A stretch of DNA of 6,895 nucleotides from Lachnospiraceae bacterium UBA3845 (GTDB taxonomy: Bacteria; Bacillota; Clostridia; Lachnospirales; Lachnospiraceae), in NCBI GenBank assembly GCA_002392705.1, contig DGHP01000174.1:1539-8433 (forward strand), written 5' to 3'. Position numbers and translations under genes: made by a program. Positions 1-4,169 of this stretch are shown in pieces (position 1 is the stretch's first letter; the number at the start of each line of letters is the position of its first letter). The notes under the pieces are model-generated. The model worked only from the letters and a program-made list of their open reading frames with translations. It made no database searches and had not been told where the DNA came from.

Positions 1-503
1 GAGCTTTCTTCGACAGCTATGACGGGGCTCAGTTTGATGATCTGAATATTTTCTATCTCTGCTCCGAATACTGCCTGGGCCTTGGAAAGCAGTTTCAGGC
101 AGAGGAAGTCTGGAACACCAGCAGGGATTCGGAGAAGGCCAACCAGCTCTATACGGCAGGCTACTATAACAGGGCCTACGCGCTGGTGGAACTGTGCGAG
201 TTCTACGGGCTTGATCTGGCCCAGGAATACGCGAATCTGAAAGCGGCAGTGAGGCAGATGGACGCGCTCAGCGGCGAGGAGACGCGAAATGCGTCTGTGG
301 ACCCGGCAACCGTTATGCAGGTTCAGCAGCTGCTGAACGAGGTTGGTTTCCGCTGCGGGACACCGGACGGGATCGCGGGACGGCAGACGGCAAGCTCGAT
401 TGAGCGCTTCCAGAATATGTACGGCTATGAGCCCGCAGACGGAATCATTGACAGTGAATTGATCAGCCAGCTGCAGGATATGCTGGCCAGACAGCAGGGG
501 TAA
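1..503 (+). CDS. Partial protein ending in a peptidoglycan-binding (PG_binding_1-like) domain
   Basis: The frame is open from the left edge (first whole codon at base 3) to the TAA at 501-503, so this is the last 166 residues of a longer protein whose start lies outside the window. Residues 1 to about 90 of the visible part are rich in Tyr, Leu and acidic residues (for example FDDLNIFYLCSEYC) and look helical; I do not recognise a family there. The last 60 or so residues match the peptidoglycan-binding repeat pattern: VQQLLNEVGF, then G-x-x-DGIAG, then T-x-x-S-I-x-x-FQ, then DGIID and a final helix. Such domains usually anchor cell-wall hydrolases or spore-cortex and envelope proteins to peptidoglycan. 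No catalytic domain is visible, so the enzymatic role, if any, cannot be stated. An internal GTG at 186 is not a credible start because the frame is coding upstream. The frame has no other stop until 579-581. Confidence 0.8.
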   Translation, partial: AFFDSYDGAQFDDLNIFYLCSEYCLGLGKQFQAEEVWNTSRDSEKANQLYTAGYYNRAYALVELCEFYGLDLAQEYANLKAAVRQMDALSGEETRNASVDPATVMQVQQLLNEVGFRCGTPDGIAGRQTASSIERFQNMYGYEPADGIIDSELISQLQDMLARQQG

Positions 504-557
504 GACAGATCCCCGCGCCGCTTACGACCGCGTGGGACGATGCTGGCCAGGCAGCAG
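480..557. repeat. Direct repeat, 18 bases twice, exactly 60 bases apart
   Basis: Bases 480-497 (ATGCTGGCCAGACAGCAG) recur at 540-557 with one change (A to G). The first copy encodes the last residues MLARQQ of the upstream gene. The second lies after its stop codon but in the same reading frame, just before the transporter's ribosome binding site. The spacing of 60 bases (20 codons) suggests an in-frame tandem duplication that has since diverged. Confidence 0.75.
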
Positions 558-561
558 CTTA

Positions 562-580
562 GGGAGGAGTTAGGAAAGTG
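562..580 (+). promoter_or_regulatory. Ribosome binding site and GTG start of the transporter, overlapping a relic stop (GTGA)
   Basis: GGGAGGAG at 562-569 sits 8 bases before the GTG at 578. The TGA at 579-581 overlaps this start and is in the frame of the upstream peptidoglycan-binding protein, making a GTGA overlap. That frame is closed earlier only by the TAA at 501. The arrangement fixes the GTG as the start and hints at former translational coupling. Confidence 0.7.
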
Positions 581-1852
581 AACTTGAAGATACTGGCGCT
601 CATTTTGTTTACAGCCATGTATGTTCTTATGACTCTGTTCATGCAGATAAGAGTCTGGATCGTACTCGGCACGGCAATTCTTTTTCTCGTTACGGGGATT
701 CTTCCGATTGCCGCGCTTCCCGGGGCGATCAACTGGAATGTGCTTCTGATGATCTCGGGCACCATGATTCTGGTTGATTTTTTCATAGAATCGAAGATGC
801 CGAACCTGATCGCGGACTATCTGCTGGACAAGGCTAAGAATGTCATGTGGGTCATTATCTACATGTCGCTTTTCGCAGGGGTTATCTCCGCTTTTGTGGA
901 CAATGTCGCGACCGTTCTCATGGTGGCACCGGTCGGAATTGCCGTCTGCAGGAAGCTGAAGATTTCTCCGGTACCCATGATTCTGTCGATTGCGGTTTCT
1001 TCCAACCTCCAGGGTGCCGCGACCCTGGTCGGCGATACGACGTCGATCATGCTCGGCGCGTACGCGAAGATGGACTTCATGCAGTTCTTCTGGATGAAAG
1101 GCCGTCCCGGAATCTTTTTCGCCGTGGAACTCGGCGCGCTCGCTACGGTTCCGGTCATGATGATCCTCTTCCATTCTTTCCGGCAGCCGGTCGAGGCAAA
1201 GGGCAGGACGAAGGTTACAGACTATAAGCCGAGCTGGCTGCTGATTCTTATGGTCGTTCTGCTGATCTGCGCTTCCTTTATTCCGAACAAGCCGGAGATT
1301 ACCAACGGCCTGATCTGCTGCGCGCTTGCCCTGGCGGCGGTTGTTCTGGATATTCTGCAGGGACATTCCATGAAAAACACGGGTCATGCCTTCCGAAACC
1401 TGGATTTTGAGACTCTGGGCCTTCTATTCTGTCTCTTTCTTGTGATTCAGGGCGTCACGGAGGTGGGACTCGTGGAAGACGCGGCGCAGCTGATCGCAAA
1501 GGCGGGCGGAAAGAATATGTTTCTGCTTTATACGATCATCGTCTGGGGATCGGTACTGCTTTCCGCATTTATCGACAATATTCCCTATGTAGCGACGATG
1601 CTGCCGGTGATTACGGGGATTACCAGGGCGCTGGGCGTGGAGCCCTACCTTCTGTATTTCGGCCTTCTGACCGGAGCCACCCTGGGCGGCAATCTGACTC
1701 CGATCGGAGCTTCCGCCAATATCACCGCGACCGGGCTTCTGAAAAAAGAAGGATACAATGTTTCATTCGGCGATTTCATGAAAATCGGAGTTCCCTTTAC
1801 GCTCACCGCAGTGTTCGTTGGCTATCTCTTTATCTGGATTGTCTGGGCGTAA
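578..1852 (+). CDS. ArsB/NhaD/CitM-type (ion transporter superfamily) permease
   Basis: This 424-residue integral membrane protein has about ten to twelve hydrophobic segments along its whole length. Its two halves carry matching signature motifs: SAFVDN at residues 104-109 and SAFIDN at 329-334, each followed by a hydrophobic helix. Re-entrant-like loops follow at 142-156 (SNLQGAATLVGDTTS) and 371-381 (GNLTPIGASAN). This inverted-repeat layout is typical of the ion transporter superfamily that includes ArsB, NhaD and CitMHS/SLC13 carriers, which move arsenite, sodium/protons or di- and tricarboxylates by secondary transport. The substrate cannot be read from the sequence. No arsR, arsC or arsA lies nearby, so an arsenic role is unsupported. 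The start is GTG at 578, preceded by GGGAGGAG (562-569) at 8 bases. The next gene upstream ends 74 bases before. There is no convincing promoter in the gap, so co-transcription with it is likely. A terminator lies at 2016-2070. Confidence 0.88.
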   Translation: MNLKILALILFTAMYVLMTLFMQIRVWIVLGTAILFLVTGILPIAALPGAINWNVLLMISGTMILVDFFIESKMPNLIADYLLDKAKNVMWVIIYMSLFAGVISAFVDNVATVLMVAPVGIAVCRKLKISPVPMILSIAVSSNLQGAATLVGDTTSIMLGAYAKMDFMQFFWMKGRPGIFFAVELGALATVPVMMILFHSFRQPVEAKGRTKVTDYKPSWLLILMVVLLICASFIPNKPEITNGLICCALALAAVVLDILQGHSMKNTGHAFRNLDFETLGLLFCLFLVIQGVTEVGLVEDAAQLIAKAGGKNMFLLYTIIVWGSVLLSAFIDNIPYVATMLPVITGITRALGVEPYLLYFGLLTGATLGGNLTPIGASANITATGLLKKEGYNVSFGDFMKIGVPFTLTAVFVGYLFIWIVWA

Positions 1853-1883
1853 ATACAGGGACGTGTACATACAGGCAGAGGTA

Positions 1884-1990
1884 CTGTGAAACAGATTCCC
1901 GCAGACAGCAGGGAAGTGGCTGTGAAACAGATTCCTTCAGACAGCAGGGAAATGGCTGTAAACAGATTCCTTCAGACAGCAGGGATAATA
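1884..1990. repeat. Three tandem copies of a 36-base repeat
   Basis: The units are 1884-1919, 1920-1955 and 1956-1990. Each begins CTGTGAAACAGATTCC and continues with CAGACAGCAGGGA; the third has lost one G (CTGTAAACAG). Units 1 and 2 differ at only a few positions (CG to TT in the middle, G to A near the end). Each start can form a short CTGT/ACAG stem. The block lies after the transporter stop and before its terminator, so it should be transcribed as 3' untranslated RNA. With only three touching copies and no unique spacers it is not a CRISPR array. It looks like a minisatellite. A decayed fourth copy may lie at 2135-2164. Confidence 0.85.
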
Positions 1991-2015
1991 ACTGGGAACA
2001 AATACCTGGCAGATT

Positions 2016-2075
2016 AAAACCGCTTTCTTTTTCCGGAAGATTTACATCTCCGGAAAGAGAAAGCGGTTTTTATTC
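2016..2075 (+). terminator. Strong intrinsic terminator after the transporter
   Basis: AAAACCGCTTTCTTTTTCCGG starting at 2016 pairs with CCGGAAAGAGAAAGCGGTTTT ending at 2070, with one G-T wobble. The stem continues through AGAT/ATCT past a bulged A, to a TTAC loop. The T-rich end (TTTTTA) gives a Rho-independent terminator. The A run on the left arm means it could also work on the minus strand. It closes the transporter transcript 164 bases after its stop. Confidence 0.9.
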
Positions 2076-2089
2076 CCTGAAAAGGGAGT

Positions 2090-2113
2090 GCCGGCCAGCT
2101 GTTGCTGACCGGC
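2090..2113. other. GC-rich hairpin of unknown role
   Basis: GCCGGCCAGC (2090-2099) can pair with GCTGACCGGC (2104-2113) across a TGTT loop, with one mismatch. No T tail follows, so it is not a clear terminator. It lies just downstream of the transporter terminator. Confidence 0.4.
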
Positions 2114-2254
2114 GGGGAGTATGAATTACCCTGTCTGTGAAACATATACACAGCAGCATGGAAGAAATAAGGAGGCAATAACAATCGTTTGCTGCTTTTT
2201 CGCTTAGCTGGTAAATCACTTACAGTATATTCTGAAAATAGCGGATAGTAAAGA

Positions 2255-2283
2255 GGAAATTTTGAAATAATTATAAAATTTCC
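2255..2283. repeat. Perfect 9-base AT-rich inverted repeat
   Basis: GGAAATTTT (2255-2263) is the exact reverse complement of AAAATTTCC (2275-2283), separated by 11 bases. No T run follows, so termination is unlikely. The roughly 20-base centre-to-centre distance would fit a protein-binding operator, but no promoter I trust overlaps it. Confidence 0.5.
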
Positions 2284-2349
2284 GGATATCTGACGGGAAA
2301 TAGATGGTATTCACTGTCGAATCACACATCTTATTAATTATATTCAGAT

Positions 2350-2475
2350 TGCGGTCTGTTTCTTATGCTCAAGCGCGACGAATCCGGCACCCAGACCGGC
2401 TGTGTTTTGCCGGATCCGCTTTTTACGCGCGGGCGCGACGAATCAGAACCAGACTTCAAGCAGGACTTGAATAGC
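2350..2475 (-). repeat. Composite intergenic repeat with a decayed peptide-like reading on the minus strand
   Basis: GCGCGACGAATC occurs at 2373-2384 and again at 2433-2444, exactly 60 bases apart. Inside lie two inverted repeats: ATCCGGCA/TGCCGGAT (2382-2389 with 2408-2415) and CGGTCTG/CAGACCG (2352-2358 with 2392-2398). On the minus strand one frame reads FVAPARKKRIRQ and, 20 codons later, FVALEHKKQTAI followed by a TGA. A second frame has DSSR twice at the same 20-codon spacing. Neither frame has a good ribosome binding site, and a stop immediately precedes the first. I therefore call it a repeat element rather than a gene. Strings like these seem familiar to me from short hypothetical proteins of gut clostridia, but I cannot confirm that here. 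Confidence 0.5.
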
Positions 2476-2507
2476 AATCAGGCATTCACAAATTATTCAC
2501 AAAATAA

Positions 2508-2534
2508 TTAGCACTCGCCACTTGACGTGGCTAA
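2508..2534. promoter_or_regulatory. CIRCE-like operator (HrcA site) of hsp20
   Basis: The left arm TTAGCACTC (2508-2516) is the exact CIRCE half-site. After exactly nine bases comes CGTGGCTAA (2526-2534), which keeps the outer GCTAA of the consensus right arm GAGTGCTAA but not its inner four bases. The total length of 27 bases is that of a canonical CIRCE. Its place over the -35 box of a heat-shock gene supports HrcA repression of the downstream gene. An alternative perfect small stem GCCAC/GTGGC (2517-2521 with 2527-2531) lies inside it. Confidence 0.7.
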
Positions 2535-2550
2535 TAACAAGTGATATAAC
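2522..2550 (+). promoter_or_regulatory. Sigma-A-type promoter of hsp20
   Basis: TTGACG (2522-2527) and TATAAC (2545-2550) are separated by 17 bases, and each box differs from consensus at one base. The -35 box lies in the spacer and right arm of the CIRCE-like element, so a bound repressor would block polymerase. Transcription should start near 2557, leaving a leader of about 120 bases. Upstream, ATTCACAAA occurs twice 11 bases apart (2484 and 2495), an AT-rich stretch that could act as an UP element. Confidence 0.8.
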
Positions 2551-2556
2551 AGAGTC

Positions 2557-2675
2557 AGCAAGAGGGAAATGAAAGACAAGGACCTCTTGATAAATATAAA
2601 AGTTAATTATATATACGCAAATACACAGACAGCATTTCAGATGCTTATCTGTTCAGGATTAAGGAGGTATGGATT
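2557..2675 (+). other. Long 5' leader of hsp20 with possible structure
   Basis: The leader runs about 120 bases from the inferred start to the ATG. It contains ACCTCTT (2582-2588), which can pair with the Shine-Dalgarno sequence AAGGAGGT (2661-2668) if one base bulges. It also holds a local hairpin, CAGA-AGCAT / ATGCT-TCTG (2626-2651), ending ten bases before the Shine-Dalgarno site. Small heat-shock genes are known to use RNA thermometers of this general kind, but no ROSE or fourU signature is clear. An ATG at 2569 opens a frame running into hsp20 out of phase; I do not think it is translated. Confidence 0.35.
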
Positions 2676-3122
2676 ATGTTGTTACCGAGACTTTATAACA
2701 GAGATTTCTTTGATGACTTTTTCGATTTTGGATGGCCGCAGATGCCGAACGTTGAGAAACAGCTTTACGGCAAGAGAGCCGGTGAGGTTATGAAGACCGA
2801 CGTGAAGGAGACAGAGGACAGCTACAAGGTAGCGATCGATCTTCCCGGATTCAAGAAAGACGAGATCGAGATCGAACTGAAGGATGGTTACATGACCGTC
2901 AGCGCTTCCAAGGGTATCGAGAAAGATGAGAAGAACGAGGAAGGCAAGTATCTCAGAAGAGAACGTTACACAGGGAATGTCTGCAGAAGCTTTTATGTGG
3001 GCGAGAACCTGACAGAAGACGATATCAAGGCATCCTTTGAGGATGGTATCCTGAAGCTGGATCTTCCGAAGAAGGAGAATAAGCCGCAGGTTGAGGCCAG
3101 ACATATCGTTTCGATCGAGTAA
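2676..3122 (+). CDS. Small heat-shock protein, Hsp20/alpha-crystallin family
   Basis: This 148-residue protein has the usual length and layout of a bacterial Hsp20. A short Phe/Asp-rich N-terminal arm (residues 1-35, with FFDDFFDFGW) is followed by the alpha-crystallin beta-sandwich at about 38-132. The domain starts at MKTDVKETEDSYKVAIDLPG and ends with the family's conserved G-I-L-x-L-x-L-P (124-131). A short tail ends in IVSIE, which provides an I/V-x-I motif for docking between dimers. The protein should act as an ATP-independent holdase that binds unfolding proteins in the cytoplasm. The ATG at 2676 follows AAGGAGG (2661-2667) at 8 bases. It is a single-gene transcription unit, with a promoter and CIRCE-like operator upstream and a terminator at 3163. 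The family call is firm; the exact orthologue name (hsp18, ibpA) is not. Confidence 0.95.
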   Translation: MLLPRLYNRDFFDDFFDFGWPQMPNVEKQLYGKRAGEVMKTDVKETEDSYKVAIDLPGFKKDEIEIELKDGYMTVSASKGIEKDEKNEEGKYLRRERYTGNVCRSFYVGENLTEDDIKASFEDGILKLDLPKKENKPQVEARHIVSIE

Positions 3123-3162
3123 AAAGAATTCATAAGCAGAGGACCGCAAGGTCAGAGTACTC

Positions 3163-3193
3163 AGCCCCGGGCAGCAATGCCCGGGGCTTTTTT
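3163..3193 (+). terminator. Intrinsic terminator of hsp20
   Basis: AGCCCCGGGCA (3163-3173) pairs perfectly with TGCCCGGGGCT (3178-3188) across a GCAA tetraloop (GNRA type), followed by six T residues. It begins 40 bases after the hsp20 stop. Confidence 0.95.
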
Positions 3194-3471
3194 GAGTTTC
3201 TGCGCTGCAGACATATATCCATTCCGCCCTGACCGGATTATGCCGGCTGCTGCAGCTTCGGCTGCCGGAATGCGGTTTTTTGCCTGCGGGCTGTGCTCCG
3301 CTTCGACCGGCGTTATGAACCGGAACCCGCTTTTAAAAAGCCGTGAACAGAGTAAAACAGAGCAGTGATTTTAATTTATTAATCAGCCGGACAGCTATCT
3401 TCCGGCGGGCTGTTTATGGTACAATAAGTCTGTCGAAAGGCCAGACATTCACGTAAGGAAAGGACGCTGCC
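3194..3471. other. Gene-free spacer with nested hairpins
   Basis: No believable gene is present. A nested structure at 3220-3272 has outer arms CATTCCG/CGGAATG and an inner CAGC-TTCG-GCTG stem, and six T residues follow at 3276-3281. It may be a second, back-up terminator. A further hairpin GCCGGA/TCCGGC (3386-3406) and an AT-rich run (3369-3383) lie just upstream of the DUF212 promoter. A 63-codon frame from 3177 begins inside the hsp20 terminator and is not coding. Confidence 0.5.
3417..3425 (+). promoter_or_regulatory. Extended -10 promoter of the DUF212 gene
   Basis: TGGTACAAT (3417-3425) gives the TGn extension plus a TACAAT -10 box. No good -35 box lies 16-18 bases upstream, as is usual for extended -10 promoters. 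It lies 46 bases before the ATG. Confidence 0.55.
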
Positions 3472-3951
3472 ATGAATCCGGTACTCACATTTTTTACAGA
3501 TCTTCTCCACAATTATGCATTTATGTCCGCGGGAGGGGCATGGCTGGCCGCCCAGGCTTCCAAGGTCATCTACGAGACTATCCGATATGGATTTGATACA
3601 AAGAGGCTGGCGGGCAGCGGCGGGATGCCGAGCACCCACTCCGCTACCGTGACAGGCCTGACGGTAGGATGCCTGCTCAAGAACTCCGCAGCAAGCTCGG
3701 AATTCGCGATCGCCCTGATTCTTGCCATGGTGGTGATGTATGACGCCATGGGTGTGAGAAAAGAGACCGGGACGGAGGCAAAGATCCTGAACCGTCTGAG
3801 AAAGAGGGATATCCGCGATGGAGTCAAGCCTCTTTTCAACAAGCCGCTGGAGGAGAAGATAGGGCATACCCTGCCGGAGGTACTGGTCGGAACAGCGATC
3901 GGTATCGTGATGGGAATTGTGATGTGCCGTGTATCTGCTCTGATTCCGTAA
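3472..3951 (+). CDS. Divergent PAP2 family membrane protein (DUF212, YuiD-like)
   Basis: This 159-residue protein has the length and all the hallmark motifs of the DUF212 / divergent PAP2 family (B. subtilis YuiD-like). They are SGGMPSTHSA at residues 49-58, YDAMGVR at 90-96 and GHTLPEVLVG at 131-140. The histidine of PSTHS, the arginine of GVR and the histidine of GHT correspond to the acid-phosphatase/haloperoxidase type active-site pattern, which suggests a membrane phosphatase. The natural substrate of the family is not settled. Hydrophobic segments lie near residues 18-34, 55-69, 76-92 and 136-152. The ATG at 3472 is preceded by AAGGAAAGGA (3455-3464), with the AGGA 7 bases away. The gene stands alone between its own promoter and the bidirectional terminator shared with the converging aminotransferase. 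Confidence 0.92.
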   Translation: MNPVLTFFTDLLHNYAFMSAGGAWLAAQASKVIYETIRYGFDTKRLAGSGGMPSTHSATVTGLTVGCLLKNSAASSEFAIALILAMVVMYDAMGVRKETGTEAKILNRLRKRDIRDGVKPLFNKPLEEKIGHTLPEVLVGTAIGIVMGIVMCRVSALIP

Positions 3952-3958
3952 AAATGAT

Positions 3959-4003
3959 AAAAAACGGCACGCCGTCTGATGAAGACCATGGCGTGCCGTT
4001 TTT
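3959..4003. terminator. Bidirectional terminator between convergent genes
   Basis: AAAACGGCACGCC (3961-3973) pairs perfectly with GGCGTGCCGTTTT (3990-4002). A smaller GTCT/AGAC stem (3974-3977 with 3983-3986) lies inside. There is a T run on the plus side and an A run (T on the minus strand) on the other. It can stop the DUF212 transcript on the plus strand and the aminotransferase transcript on the minus strand. Confidence 0.9.
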
Positions 4004-4027
4004 ATGGCCGGACATTTCCGTTTTCTT

Positions 4028-4143
4028 TCCCGTAGCCGCAGCCCGAAGCCGCAGCCCGAAGCCGCAGCCCGAAGCCACAGCCCGAAGCCGCAGACCGTAG
4101 CCGCAGCCCGTAGCCGCAGTCAGAAGCCGAGCCCGGAGCCGCA
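4028..4143. repeat. Nine-unit tandem array of a 13-base repeat
   Basis: The consensus unit is GCCCGAAGCCGCA. Units start at 4028, 4041, 4054, 4067, 4080, 4093, 4106, 4119 and 4131; all are 13 bases except the eighth, which is 12. Variants are GTA for GAA (units 1, 6, 7), a CA for CG change in unit 4, and several changes in units 8 and 9. Since 13 is not a multiple of three, the array shifts frame from unit to unit and is unlikely to encode protein. It lies between the aminotransferase stop and the bidirectional terminator, so it should be transcribed in that gene's 3' untranslated region. There its minus-strand units contain GGCTTCGGGC. Confidence 0.9.
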
Positions 4144-4158
4144 GTTCTTCTGCTGCGG
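4138..4158. other. Short hairpin beside the tandem array
   Basis: CCGCAG and CTGCGG pair across about eight bases, just after the last 13-base unit and about 12 bases from the aminotransferase stop. It has no T tail on either strand, so it is unlikely to terminate alone. It might protect the 3' end of the aminotransferase message. Confidence 0.35.
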
Positions 4159-4169
4159 TTTCCGGATGA

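Larger units (their letters stand above)
1853..2507. other. Long intergenic region without a recognisable gene
   Basis: No frame on either strand here combines a start, a ribosome binding site and a plausible protein. Apart from the 36-base repeats, the terminator and a hairpin in its first 260 bases, the stretch holds an orphan AAGGAGG (2169-2175) with no start codon at proper spacing and a perfect 9-base inverted repeat (2255-2283). It also holds a composite repeat (about 2350-2475) that reads like a decayed peptide on the minus strand. The part from 2160 to 2345 is much richer in A+T than the flanking genes. It reads as a mix of regulatory sequence and genomic debris. Confidence 0.6.

Noticed and set aside
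847..1227. Plus-strand frame of 126 codons inside the transporter
   Set aside because: It is a shifted reading of the transporter, rich in Arg and Gly with no family signal.
425..1387. Long open frame of 320 codons on the minus strand
   Set aside because: It runs antisense to the transporter, is very rich in Arg, His, Asn and Gln, and has no ribosome binding site. The plus-strand frame has clear family motifs.
1884..1990. Possible CRISPR array
   Set aside because: There are only three copies, directly adjacent with no unique spacers, and no cas genes nearby.
2370..2445. Possible tRNA or other known RNA gene
   Set aside because: The pairing segments do not form a cloverleaf, and no T-loop motif (GGTTCRANNC) is present.
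2332..2477. Minus-strand small gene of about 48 codons starting at TTG, containing DSSR twice
   Set aside because: It has no ribosome binding site and no conserved start, and overlaps another peptide-like frame. It is better explained as a repeat element.
2569..2793. Plus-strand frame of 74 codons before hsp20
   Set aside because: It covers the hsp20 leader and start out of frame and lacks a properly spaced ribosome site. hsp20 itself has an excellent one.
2682..3149. Minus-strand frame of 155 codons
   Set aside because: It is antisense to hsp20; its hydrophobic look comes from the complement of acidic and lysine codons.
3379..3989. Minus-strand frames opposite the DUF212 gene
   Set aside because: Both are antisense shadows without ribosome sites, and they cross the DUF212 promoter or the terminator.
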